DNA of 35,590 nt. Source: Herminiimonas sp. (GTDB taxonomy: Bacteria; Pseudomonadota; Gammaproteobacteria; Burkholderiales; Burkholderiaceae_D). A model generated the notes under the pieces. It saw only the letters and a program-made list of their open reading frames with translations. It ran no database searches and was not told where the DNA came from. Location: NCBI GenBank assembly GCA_028292265.1, contig JAQGMR010000011.1, positions 1-35,590 of the forward strand, read 5' to 3'. Position numbers and translations under genes: made by a program. Of this stretch, positions 1-9,111 are shown piece by piece (within the stretch, counting starts at the first letter, position 1; each line of letters opens with the position of its first letter).

Positions 1-351
1 CGCTTCCCGATTTCGGTGCCGACGGCGTGGGGACCCCGCGCAGCGGGGCGGCAGACCCGGGCCGCCTTTTCTTGGTTCCGTTCTTTTGGCGGAGCAAAAG
101 AATGAACCCGGTCGCCGGGCCGGAACCCGGCATGGTCACCCGACAGGGAAGTGGTATCGAGCACCGAAGGTAAGCCCAGGCTGCAAGCCACACTTGACGT
201 TGCAGTTGCTGTTGCATACGTTGCCGACGGCGCGGAAACGCATGGAGCGGTCCCCGCCCGCCGGTCAGCGCCCCGCCGCGCCCAAAACAACCCCTCCCGA
301 CACCTCTACATCAAATTTCCCCAAGGTTCCACCCTCCATCCACAGTTCCAG
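1..351. other. Intergenic element with TTCTTTTG/CAAAAGAA hairpin
   Basis: No gene could be supported here. An exact 8-bp inverted repeat (TTCTTTTG at 81-88, CAAAAGAA at 95-102, 6-nt loop) sits inside a stretch reading like the gene-end or intergenic repeats often seen in beta- and gammaproteobacterial genomes. An open frame running in from position 1 ends at the TGA at 103-105, so the tail of an upstream gene cannot be excluded, but its composition is not protein-like. The ORF possible at 86-403 is Pro/Thr/Arg rich with no ribosome binding site and is not called. The rest, up to the clpB promoter, shows nothing recognisable. Confidence 0.45.
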
Positions 352-379
352 CTTGAAAACCCGCAGGAAACCCTTATCT
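352..379 (+). promoter_or_regulatory. Sigma-32 (RpoH) heat-shock promoter of clpB
   Basis: CTTGAAA at 352-358 is an exact match to the known RpoH -35 element. After a 12-nt spacer, CCCTTATCT at 371-379 resembles the CCCCATNT -10 element. It lies about 50 nt upstream of clpB, a classical heat-shock gene, so sequence and context agree. Confidence 0.75.
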
Positions 380-430
380 TGGACCCAGACACGGTCCACG
401 TGACCATATCCAACCAATACAGGAGGGGGC

Positions 431-3019
<2,589 letters not shown>

Positions 3020-3040
3020 GACGCCATGACGTCTGCCTGA

Positions 3041-3075
3041 ACGCCGACCGGGAGTCATTCCGGTCGGCGTTTTTT
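3041..3075 (+). terminator. Rho-independent terminator of clpB
   Basis: An 11-bp perfect stem (ACGCCGACCGG at 3041-3051 with its complement at 3060-3070), an 8-nt loop and a run of six T at 3070-3075, 22 nt after the clpB stop codon. Confidence 0.93.
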
Positions 3076-3132
3076 ATTCGGGGGAATAGCGCTGAGCGGC
3101 TAAAGTGCGCGGCTCATTGGCAGGCGAAAGCT

Positions 3133-3459
3133 TCAGGGCAGCGGCTTGCGCTCCACATTGTTGACCGTGACATTCTTCGTGCCGTTGTTCACCGAGTATT
3201 TCACTACGGCGTTGGCATCCACTCTGCCGTATGGCACGCCGTTCACGGTCAGTTCGCCGCCGCGGACTTTAACCTGGTCGCCATTAACCACGACACTCCC
3301 ATTGGTGCCGCGCAGCGTGGCGCTGCCATTACTGTTGCTGTCGGTGGAACTTGAACCGGTACCGCTGGCGGTGGCACCGCTGTTTGCTTCGCTGGCGGCG
3401 GACCAGCCAGAGTACGTTGCGCCCGCGATCATGGCGGCAAGCAGGAGGGAGCGTCTCAT
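3133..3459 (-). CDS. Small secreted protein, function unknown
   Basis: A 108-residue protein that I do not recognise. It starts with a typical Sec signal peptide: Arg-Arg at residues 2-3, a hydrophobic core and a likely cleavage near SAASEA around residue 20-23. A Ser/Gly/Thr/Asn-rich low-complexity linker (about 25-50) follows, then a beta-rich Val/Asn/Gly region with alternating residues such as GSVVVNGDQVKVRGGELTVNG. The mature protein is probably periplasmic or extracellular. I chose the ATG at 3459 because GGAG lies 8 nt upstream and the signal peptide starts there; an in-frame extension to 3573 has no such support. A 14-bp tandem repeat array sits about 90 nt upstream, between it and the transporter gene on the same strand. 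Confidence 0.7.
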   Translation of the reverse strand: MRRSLLLAAMIAGATYSGWSAASEANSGATASGTGSSSTDSNSNGSATLRGTNGSVVVNGDQVKVRGGELTVNGVPYGRVDANAVVKYSVNNGTKNVTVNNVERKPLP

Positions 3460-3547
3460 TGCGAATTCTCCGTGTGGGTGCATGGCGGGCCGGAAATTTG
3501 GCGCGCCTTGTTCAGTAGACTGCGTACTGCCGACACTTGTTCCAGCC

Positions 3548-3707
3548 TGCCTGTTTCGCCTTCCTTGTTTCACCTTGCCTGTTCTACTCTGCCTGTTTCA
3601 CCCTGCCTGATTCAGACTGCCCGATTCGGCTTCCGCGATTTAGCTTGCCTGATTCAGCTTGCAGGATTCAACCTGGATACAACTGCCCGATTCAACTTGC
3701 TTCAGGG
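3548..3707. repeat. Degenerate 14-bp tandem repeat array, about 11 copies
   Basis: Successive 14-nt units can be aligned without gaps from 3548: TGCCTGTTTCGCCT, TCCTTGTTTCACCT, TGCCTGTTCTACTC, TGCCTGTTTCACCC, TGCCTGATTCAGAC, TGCCCGATTCGGCT, TCCGCGATTTAGCT, TGCCTGATTCAGCT, TGCAGGATTCAACC. Then come a 10-nt shortened unit (3674-3683), TGCCCGATTCAACT (3684-3697) and a last partial unit that runs into the transporter stop codon. The consensus is about TGCCTGATTCARCT. The period is not a multiple of three and the array lies between two minus-strand genes, so it is probably non-coding. Confidence 0.9.
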
Positions 3708-4784
3708 CAGAAAGCGGTGGCGGTGCCGATGATGGATGTCCGGCACATGGGGATGTTCATGCTCCAGTTCCTCATGCAGATGGGGATGCACATGCGGCTC
3801 ACTACCGTCCCAGGCGAAATCATGCACGTGGTGATGATGCGCGTCGTGTTTGTGACTGTGTGCATGGCGTAGCGGCTGATGCCGGTGCCGGTGCGAATGG
3901 TGCTCGGTCAGGTGCAACCATAGGCCGGCGGCCATGAGGCCAAGCGCAACCCAGAACAAGGGGGCCGGGACTTCGTGCAGGATCAGCAGCGACAGCACGA
4001 CACCGGCGAAAGGCGCTACCGAGAAATACGCGGCCGTGCGTGCCGTGCCGAGATGCCGCAGCGCGACCACGAAAAAAACCAGGCTCACGCCATAGCTCGC
4101 AAAGCCGATGCCGGCCGCCGTTACGGCGCTTTGCCAAGAGGGCAGCGGCATTGACAACGAGATTGCCATTCCCAGATTAATGACGCCCGCGGCGAGGCCC
4201 TTGACGGCGGCTACCTCTACCGGATCGGCGGCCGACACCTTGCGGGTCAGATTGTTGTCGATGGCCCAGCCAGCGCAGGCGAGCGCGATCAACAGCGAGT
4301 CGATGGACAAGCCCGAGGCGTGGGCCCCAGCGCCGGGCGACCATGAGAGCAGCACGCCGGCGAGCACGATCAGCACCATGCCGAATATCACGCGACGGCC
4401 GGCTTGTTCATGGAAGATTATCCAGGCAATGCATGCGGTAAAGACCGCCTCGAGATTGAGCAAGAGTGAGGCGTCCGATGCGGCGCTGGAGCGCAAGCCG
4501 CTCATGAGAAGGATTGGCGCAATGATGCCGCCGCACAGGGTGGCGCCGGCGAGCCATGGCCAGTCCGCTCGAGCCAGATGCGCCGTTTGCCGAGGTCCGG
4601 ATCCCTCGCCGCTCGGCGCCGCACCACGAAACAGCAGCCATGCCCCAAGACCCACGCCACTTCCCAGGTAAAACAGGCCGGCCACCACGAGTGGCGCGCT
4701 TTGGCCGAGAAGCAATTTTGCAAACGGCGTGCTGGCGCCAAACATCAGCGCGGCCAGCAATGCGTACCCAACGCCACGATTCAT
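3702..4784 (-). CDS. DMT/EamA-family transporter with His-rich C-terminal tail
   Basis: A 360-residue inner-membrane protein with about ten hydrophobic segments arranged as two EamA-type halves of the drug/metabolite transporter superfamily. The N-terminus (GYALLAALMFGASTPFAKLL) is typical of the family. The last 71 residues are a hydrophilic tail with 26 histidines, plus Asp and Glu, which the usual roughly 300-residue members lack. This suggests metal binding or metal transport (Ni, Co, Zn or Cu), but the substrate is inference. The start is taken at the ATG at 4784, preceded by AGGGG 5 nt away, rather than the TTG six codons upstream. It is divergent from aceA, with 459 nt between the starts. 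Confidence 0.9.
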   Translation of the reverse strand: MNRGVGYALLAALMFGASTPFAKLLLGQSAPLVVAGLFYLGSGVGLGAWLLFRGAAPSGEGSGPRQTAHLARADWPWLAGATLCGGIIAPILLMSGLRSSAASDASLLLNLEAVFTACIAWIIFHEQAGRRVIFGMVLIVLAGVLLSWSPGAGAHASGLSIDSLLIALACAGWAIDNNLTRKVSAADPVEVAAVKGLAAGVINLGMAISLSMPLPSWQSAVTAAGIGFASYGVSLVFFVVALRHLGTARTAAYFSVAPFAGVVLSLLILHEVPAPLFWVALGLMAAGLWLHLTEHHSHRHRHQPLRHAHSHKHDAHHHHVHDFAWDGSEPHVHPHLHEELEHEHPHVPDIHHRHRHRFLP

Positions 4785-4980
4785 GTGGTCCCCTCGCTGC
4801 AATGCAATTCCCTTATCTTACCCGTGCGTGACAGCGGACCGCGTCACGCAGGGGAGTTTGGTGGGCTCGATGTGCAAGGCCGCCGGCGACGCGCGTGTGT
4901 CCAGAGTCGTTCCGGTTCGCCGTGGTCCCAGGCCAGCCAGCACGACGGCCGAAATCGGAGTGAATTTCACATTCCGAAGT

Positions 4981-5032
4981 GCATTTCATAATGCGAAAAG
5001 TCAGGGTGCAGAGCCGCATCTTCGCATTTCAT
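4981..5032. promoter_or_regulatory. Putative operator: repeated GCATTTCAT and AATGCGAA/TTCGCATT
   Basis: GCATTTCAT occurs at 4981-4989 and again at 5024-5032, 43 nt apart or about four helical turns. AATGCGAA (4990-4997) and TTCGCATT (5021-5028) form an exact 8-bp inverted repeat. The position upstream of the aceA promoter fits a regulator of acetate or glyoxylate metabolism, but the protein is unknown. Confidence 0.4.
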
Positions 5033-5123
5033 TTCGAGAGAATTCGTTCCACATCGCGGGAATTGTCGATCAAGTATTTGAAAACAAAAGAAAATTAAAT
5101 GGTTATGTGTCTTATATAAGAGA

Positions 5124-5152
5124 TTGGTGCTGCGCAAAATAAAGCTTATGAT
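5124..5152 (+). promoter_or_regulatory. Sigma-70 type promoter of aceA
   Basis: TTGGTG (5124-5129), an exact 17-nt spacer and TATGAT (5147-5152) give a good sigma-70 match in the AT-rich region. The expected 5' leader is about 85 nt. Confidence 0.6.
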
Positions 5153-5243
5153 TTGCCCATACACTGTGACCAACAGCCGATTAGAGTTAAGCGATAGTTT
5201 ATTTGGCCTCACCACTTTCACCAGTCCACTCAGGAGAACAAAC

Positions 5244-6539
5244 ATGGCATCCCGCGAACAGCAAATTCAGGCATTGGCAAAAGACTGGGCAGAGAATCCG
5301 CGCTGGAAGAACGTCAAGCGCACCTACTCCGCTGAAGACGTCGTCCGTCTGCGCGGGTCCCTTCAGATCGAGCACACGATTGCACGTCGCGGCGCCGAGA
5401 AGCTGTGGGACATGATCAATACCGAGCCATTCGTCAACGCCCTCGGCGCCTTGACCGGCAACCAGGCAATGCAGCAGGTAAAAGCCGGCCTGAAGGCGAT
5501 TTACCTCTCCGGTTGGCAAGTGGCCGGCGATGCGAACCTGGCAGGCGAAATGTACCCGGACCAGTCCCTCTATCCGGTCAACTCGGTTCCTAGCGTCGTC
5601 AAGCGCATCAACAATACCTTCCAGCGCGCTGACCAGATCCAGTGGTCTGAAGGCAAGAACGACATCGACTATTTTGCGCCGATCGTGGCCGACGCTGAAG
5701 CCGGTTTCGGTGGTGTGCTGAATGCCTTTGAACTGATGAAGTCCATGATCGAAGCGGGTGCCGCTGGCGTCCACTTCGAAGACCAGCTTGCTTCTGTCAA
5801 GAAGTGCGGCCACATGGGCGGCAAAGTCTTGGTCCCGACCCGCGAAGCATGCGAAAAGCTGGCAGCTGCACGACTTGCCGCCGACGTTTGCGGCACGCCC
5901 ACGCTGGTGATTGCCCGCACAGACGCCGAGGCAGCCGACCTGATCACCTCCGACGTCGATCCGCTTGATGCGCCGTTCTGCACCGGCGAGCGCACCGTGG
6001 AAGGGTTCTACCGGACGCGTCCGGGCCTCGAACAAGCCATTGCCCGCGGCCTCGCGTATTCCGAATATGCGGACTTGGTATGGTGTGAAACCGGCAAGCC
6101 GGACTTGGCCTTCGCGAAGAAATTCGCCGAAGCGATCCAAGCCAAATTCCCCGGCAAGATGCTGTCCTATAACTGCTCGCCTTCCTTCAACTGGAAGAAG
6201 AATCTGGACGACGCGACCATCGCGAAATTCCAGAAGGAACTGGGCGCAATGGGCTACAAGTTCCAGTTCATCACGCTCGCGGGTTTCCATTCGCTGAACT
6301 ACTCGATGTTCCATCTGGCCCACGGTTATGCACGCAACCAGATGACAGCATTCGTGGAGCTGCAGGAAGCGGAGTTCGCCGCGGCGGAAAAAGGCTTCAC
6401 CGCCGTCAAGCATCAGCGCGAAGTCGGCACCGGATACTTCGACGCCGTCACGCAGGCGATCCAGCAAGGGCAGTCCTCAACGACCGCATTGCATGGCTCA
6501 ACTGAGGATGAGCAGTTCTTCGACAAGAAAGTGGCCTGA
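5244..6539 (+). CDS. aceA: Isocitrate lyase
   Basis: Cleaves isocitrate to glyoxylate and succinate, the first step of the glyoxylate shunt used for growth on acetate or fatty acids; cytoplasmic homotetramer. The 431-residue length is normal for the bacterial enzyme. The signature [13 protein letters not shown] is present, with catalytic Cys at residue 188, and the family motifs [13 protein letters not shown] and SPSFNWKKN are clear. The ATG at 5244 follows AGGAGA 8 nt upstream; the open frame extends to 5124 but this overlaps the promoter. No malate synthase gene lies in the window. A terminator follows, so the gene is probably monocistronic. Confidence 0.97.
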   Translation: MASREQQIQALAKDWAENPRWKNVKRTYSAEDVVRLRGSLQIEHTIARRGAEKLWDMINTEPFVNALGALTGNQAMQQVKAGLKAIYLSGWQVAGDANLAGEMYPDQSLYPVNSVPSVVKRINNTFQRADQIQWSEGKNDIDYFAPIVADAEAGFGGVLNAFELMKSMIEAGAAGVHFEDQLASVKKCGHMGGKVLVPTREACEKLAAARLAADVCGTPTLVIARTDAEAADLITSDVDPLDAPFCTGERTVEGFYRTRPGLEQAIARGLAYSEYADLVWCETGKPDLAFAKKFAEAIQAKFPGKMLSYNCSPSFNWKKNLDDATIAKFQKELGAMGYKFQFITLAGFHSLNYSMFHLAHGYARNQMTAFVELQEAEFAAAEKGFTAVKHQREVGTGYFDAVTQAIQQGQSSTTALHGSTEDEQFFDKKVA

Positions 6540-6550
6540 CCATCAAAACC

Positions 6551-6571
6551 GGCGCGCCACTTCGGCGCGCC
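6551..6571 (+). other. GC-rich hairpin after aceA
   Basis: GGCGCGCC (6551-6558), loop ACTTC, GGCGCGCC (6564-6571). A strong stem without a T-run, 11 nt after the aceA stop codon. It may protect the mRNA 3' end or pause transcription before the terminator downstream. Confidence 0.5.
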
Positions 6572-6606
6572 CAGAGTTGCCTGCGGTTCGGACATGAACC
6601 GCGGCG

Positions 6607-6637
6607 AACCGCGCCTCACAAGGGCGCGGTTTTTTTT
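6607..6637 (+). terminator. Rho-independent terminator of aceA
   Basis: AACCGCGCC (6607-6615), a 7-nt loop, GGCGCGGTT (6623-6631) and an eight-T run at 6630-6637. Confidence 0.93.
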
Positions 6638-6829
6638 GTAGTGTGCGCCCTGTGTCCCGACCGACTGCCCATGGCCGCGTGGCTGCTCAATCGCTTGATC
6701 TTTGAATTTCTGAGAAATGATCGTCTAGTTCTGTTTACACGAAAAAGTATCAGTATTGACTACGGCCCCGCGTACATAAGCGATAGATTTCCGTGCAAAT
6801 GACTACGGAGGCGATGCGCAGCAGGTGAT

Positions 6830-6838
6830 TGCTACAAT
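6830..6838 (+). promoter_or_regulatory. Extended -10 element of modE
   Basis: TGCTACAAT, an extended -10 (TGn plus TACAAT), lies just before the preferred modE start. No good -35 is seen at 17 nt. If used, the transcript would start at about 6845, essentially at the ATG at 6846. The same nonamer lies upstream of rlmJ. Confidence 0.4.
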
Positions 6839-6845
6839 GGCTGCC

Positions 6846-7205
6846 ATGCTTTCTTCCCACTCCCTGCAGTTGCGCTTGATGCTCGACGATGTGATCGCGT
6901 TCGGTCCGGGCAAGGCGACCCTGCTGCAGTCGATAGAGCGCACCGGTTCCATATCGGCGGCGGCGCGCGAAATGGGGATGTCCTATCGCCGCGCCTGGCT
7001 ATTGATTGAAGACACGAACCGCTGTTTTCGGCAACCGCTGGTCGAGACTGCGACCGGCGGGGCCCGTGGTGGCGGCAGCAGCCTTACCGAAGCGGGGCGG
7101 GATGTGCTGAAGCGTTACCTTGCGGTCGAGCGGAAGGCCAACAAGCTGATCGAGAGCGACATGGACTATCTCAAATCGCTTATGGTCGGCAAGCCTCGCC
7201 GCTAG
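6846..7205 (+). CDS. modE: ModE-type molybdate regulator, DNA-binding domain only
   Basis: A 119-residue winged helix-turn-helix protein of the ModE N-terminal type. The segment SIERTGSISAAAREMGMSYR and the following RAWLLIEDTN are hallmark helices, and the GGARGGGSSLTEAGRDVL wing is typical. E. coli ModE is about twice as long and has two C-terminal Mop domains that bind molybdate; these are absent here, as in many short single-domain homologues. It sits directly upstream of modA, and a ModE-box-like palindrome lies between the two genes, so it probably represses modAB. Starts at 6825 (GTG) or 6837 are possible. I prefer 6846 because homologues begin a few residues before the LRLML segment. 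No strong ribosome binding site is visible for any of them. Confidence 0.88.
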   Translation: MLSSHSLQLRLMLDDVIAFGPGKATLLQSIERTGSISAAAREMGMSYRRAWLLIEDTNRCFRQPLVETATGGARGGGSSLTEAGRDVLKRYLAVERKANKLIESDMDYLKSLMVGKPRR

Positions 7206-7284
7206 GCTGGCTTAGGTCCCCGAGCCTCGGTTCTTCGCTGGCGTGCCGTTCATAGTGTCCAATGCATGAGACAAGTTTGCCGAA

Positions 7285-7314
7285 TTTCGTTATATTCCAC
7301 GGGATATTACGAAA
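7285..7314. promoter_or_regulatory. ModE-box operator upstream of modA
   Basis: TTTCGTTATAT (7285-7295), 8-nt spacer, ATATTACGAAA (7304-7314): an imperfect palindrome with one mismatch per arm pair. It closely resembles the known ModE recognition sequence (CGTTATAT followed by its mirror half, short spacer). It lies 70 nt before the modA start and downstream of the modE gene. Confidence 0.75.
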
Positions 7315-7384
7315 AACCACTCGGTCTACGTGCCATGCGGCGGCAAGTTGCCGTGCAGGCTTCTCGAGTCGGTCAAGGATCCCG

Positions 7385-8287
7385 ATGAACCCAGCTGGCC
7401 GCCGGAAATTTCTGGCTCACTCCCTTGCGCTCTGCTCGAGCCGGCTCGTCTCGGGCCCGACTTGCTTGCGCGCTGCGTTCTCGCAGTCGCTCTCCTTGAA
7501 TGCGCTGTCGGGAAGCGCGATCGCAGCGCTCGGCGTGGCAAACACAGGCATGGCGGTTGCGCAAACCACGCCAACGCTGCAGATCGCCGCTGCCGCGGAC
7601 CTCGCGCTTTGCATCGATGAAATCAACGCCGGCTTTGTGAAGGCCAATGGCGTCGCGGACGCTGCAGCGGTGAAGTACAGCATCGGCGCGTCCGGCGCGT
7701 TTGCGACTCAAATCCAAAGCGGGGCGCCTTTCGATGTGTTCCTGTCGGCCGACACGGAATACCCGCGGTTGCTGGCGCGTGCCGGCGCGGCCGAGGCAAG
7801 TAGCATGACGGTGTACGCGCTTGGCCGACTGGTGTTGTGGACCAACGACGCGAAGCTTGATCCTTCACGCGGGTTCACGCTCCTCACCGACCCCGCGGTA
7901 TCGCGCATTGCGATCGCCAACCCGGCCTTCGCGCCCTATGGCCGTGCTGCCAGGGCGGCGCTGATCAATGCCGGTGTGTGGGCCGCCATCCAGCCAAAGT
8001 TGGTACTGGGTGAAAACCTGGCGCAGACAGCGCAGTTCGTCGAGACCCGCAATGCGCAGGTGGGACTGGTTGGAACCTCGTATCTCGCAACGCCAGCACA
8101 TGCTGCCAAGGGACGAGCGTGGGCCTTGCCCGCCGATCAGTATCCGCAGCTTGAGCAGGGCGCGATCGTGACGCGCCATGGTGCGGCCAATCCGCTGGCC
8201 ATGAAGTACCTCACATTCCTCACCAGCGCGCAAGGTCGGGCAATCCTGGCCAGGTATGGGTTCGGCCTGCCAGCGGCGGCGCGTTAA
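7385..8287 (+). CDS. modA: Molybdate ABC transporter substrate-binding protein ModA
   Basis: Periplasmic molybdate/tungstate-binding component of the ModABC importer. The mature domain starts near TLQIAAAADL, and the segments KYSIGASGAFATQIQSGAPF and DVFLSADTEYP correspond to the ligand-binding loops of the family. The 300-residue product has an unusually long N-terminal leader of about 60 residues that starts with a twin-arginine-like RRKFL and contains two hydrophobic stretches, with a possible cleavage after AVA. I chose the ATG at 7385 because AAGGA lies 5 nt upstream; an extension to 7262 would overlap the ModE box. modB follows after 2 nt. Confidence 0.93.
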   Translation: MNPAGRRKFLAHSLALCSSRLVSGPTCLRAAFSQSLSLNALSGSAIAALGVANTGMAVAQTTPTLQIAAAADLALCIDEINAGFVKANGVADAAAVKYSIGASGAFATQIQSGAPFDVFLSADTEYPRLLARAGAAEASSMTVYALGRLVLWTNDAKLDPSRGFTLLTDPAVSRIAIANPAFAPYGRAARAALINAGVWAAIQPKLVLGENLAQTAQFVETRNAQVGLVGTSYLATPAHAAKGRAWALPADQYPQLEQGAIVTRHGAANPLAMKYLTFLTSAQGRAILARYGFGLPAAAR

Positions 8288-8289
8288 GC

Positions 8290-9021
8290 GTGGAGATCAC
8301 GCCATTCTGGTCGCTGCCACCGGAGCTGTGGGCCTCGCTGGCGCTAACGGTGAAGTTGGCTGGCATGTCGACTTTGCTTCTCATGCTGGTCGCCCTGCCA
8401 CTTGGGTGGTGGCTCGCGACGACGCGGTTCCGTGGCGCCTTGCTGCTGGAGATTGTGATCTCCATGCCGCTGGTGCTGCCGCCGACAGTGATCGGCTTTT
8501 ATCTGCTGCTGCTGCTTTCGCCGGCGCATTCGCTCGGACGCTGGTGGGAGCAGGTATTCGGGCAGACGCTCCCCTTTTCTTTTTCGGGGCTGGTGGTTGG
8601 ATCCTGCGTTTACAGCTTGCCCTTCGCGGTGCAGCCGGTGGTGGCAGCATTCCGCATGCTGCCGCCGGAGATGGCGCAAGCTGCCAAATCGCTTGGTATG
8701 ACGGGACGGCAGACTTTCTTTCATATCCTGCTTCCGCTGGCGCGCTCGGGAGTCTATTCCGGCGGAATCCTCGCGTTCGCCCACACCATTGGCGAGTTCG
8801 GTGTGGTGCTGATGTTGGGCGGAAATATCTCCGGTGTGACTCGTGTTGCATCGATAGCCCTGTATGACCAGACGCAGACGCTCGAGTATGCCAACGCGCA
8901 TGGTTTTGCCTTGTTGCTGCTGCTGATTTCCTTCGGCCTTCTGTTGGCGACCACAACGCTGCAAAAACGGCGCGAGCGCTGGCGCAAGCCGGCGTGGGAA
9001 ATGCTGCGCATGTCGCGCTAG
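8290..9021 (+). CDS. modB: Molybdate ABC transporter permease ModB
   Basis: Inner-membrane permease of the molybdate importer, 243 residues, with five to six hydrophobic segments. The ATPase-contact (EAA) loop is visible as MAQAAKSLGMTGRQTFFHI, and HTIGEFGVVLMLGGNI is characteristic of ModB/CysT-type permeases. It starts with GTG only 2 nt after the modA stop and has no clear ribosome binding site, so translational coupling is likely. Normally modC (the ATPase) follows, but here the next gene is rlmJ, so the energising subunit must be encoded elsewhere or shared. Confidence 0.95.
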   Translation: MEITPFWSLPPELWASLALTVKLAGMSTLLLMLVALPLGWWLATTRFRGALLLEIVISMPLVLPPTVIGFYLLLLLSPAHSLGRWWEQVFGQTLPFSFSGLVVGSCVYSLPFAVQPVVAAFRMLPPEMAQAAKSLGMTGRQTFFHILLPLARSGVYSGGILAFAHTIGEFGVVLMLGGNISGVTRVASIALYDQTQTLEYANAHGFALLLLLISFGLLLATTTLQKRRERWRKPAWEMLRMSR

Positions 9022-9067
9022 TCGTTTGGGTCAGGCGCCGAGCCGGCGGCAAACACTACGGGCCGAC

Positions 9068-9076
9068 TGCTACAAT
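9068..9076 (+). promoter_or_regulatory. Extended -10 promoter element of rlmJ
   Basis: TGCTACAAT, an extended -10, lies 36 nt before the rlmJ ATG; no convincing -35 is visible. It would give a leader of about 28 nt and separates rlmJ-greB from modAB. Confidence 0.4.
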
Positions 9077-9111
9077 GTCCGCTGCCCCAATACTTCGTCT
9101 GCCCACCTCCC

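Larger units (their letters stand above)
4785..5243. other. Divergent intergenic region of the DMT gene and aceA
   Basis: A 459-nt gap without a supported gene. The left half (to about 4960) has normal high GC. The right half (about 5040-5220) is the most AT-rich stretch noticed in the window and carries the aceA promoter. Between them lie the repeated motifs described at 4981-5032. ORFs predicted across it have no ribosome binding site and no recognisable product. Confidence 0.6.

Noticed and set aside
3548..3707. CRISPR array
   Set aside because: The repeats are 14 bp, adjacent and degenerate with no spacers, unlike a CRISPR array.
3130..3710. Shared GCTTCAGGGCAG at the ends of both minus-strand genes
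   Set aside because: A 12-nt match at 3130-3141 and 3699-3710 encoding the last residues (LP then stop) of both proteins; too short to be more than coincidence or a faint relic of duplication.
5199..6467. 422-codon minus-strand frame inside aceA
   Set aside because: Shadow of isocitrate lyase, which has its full set of motifs on the plus strand.
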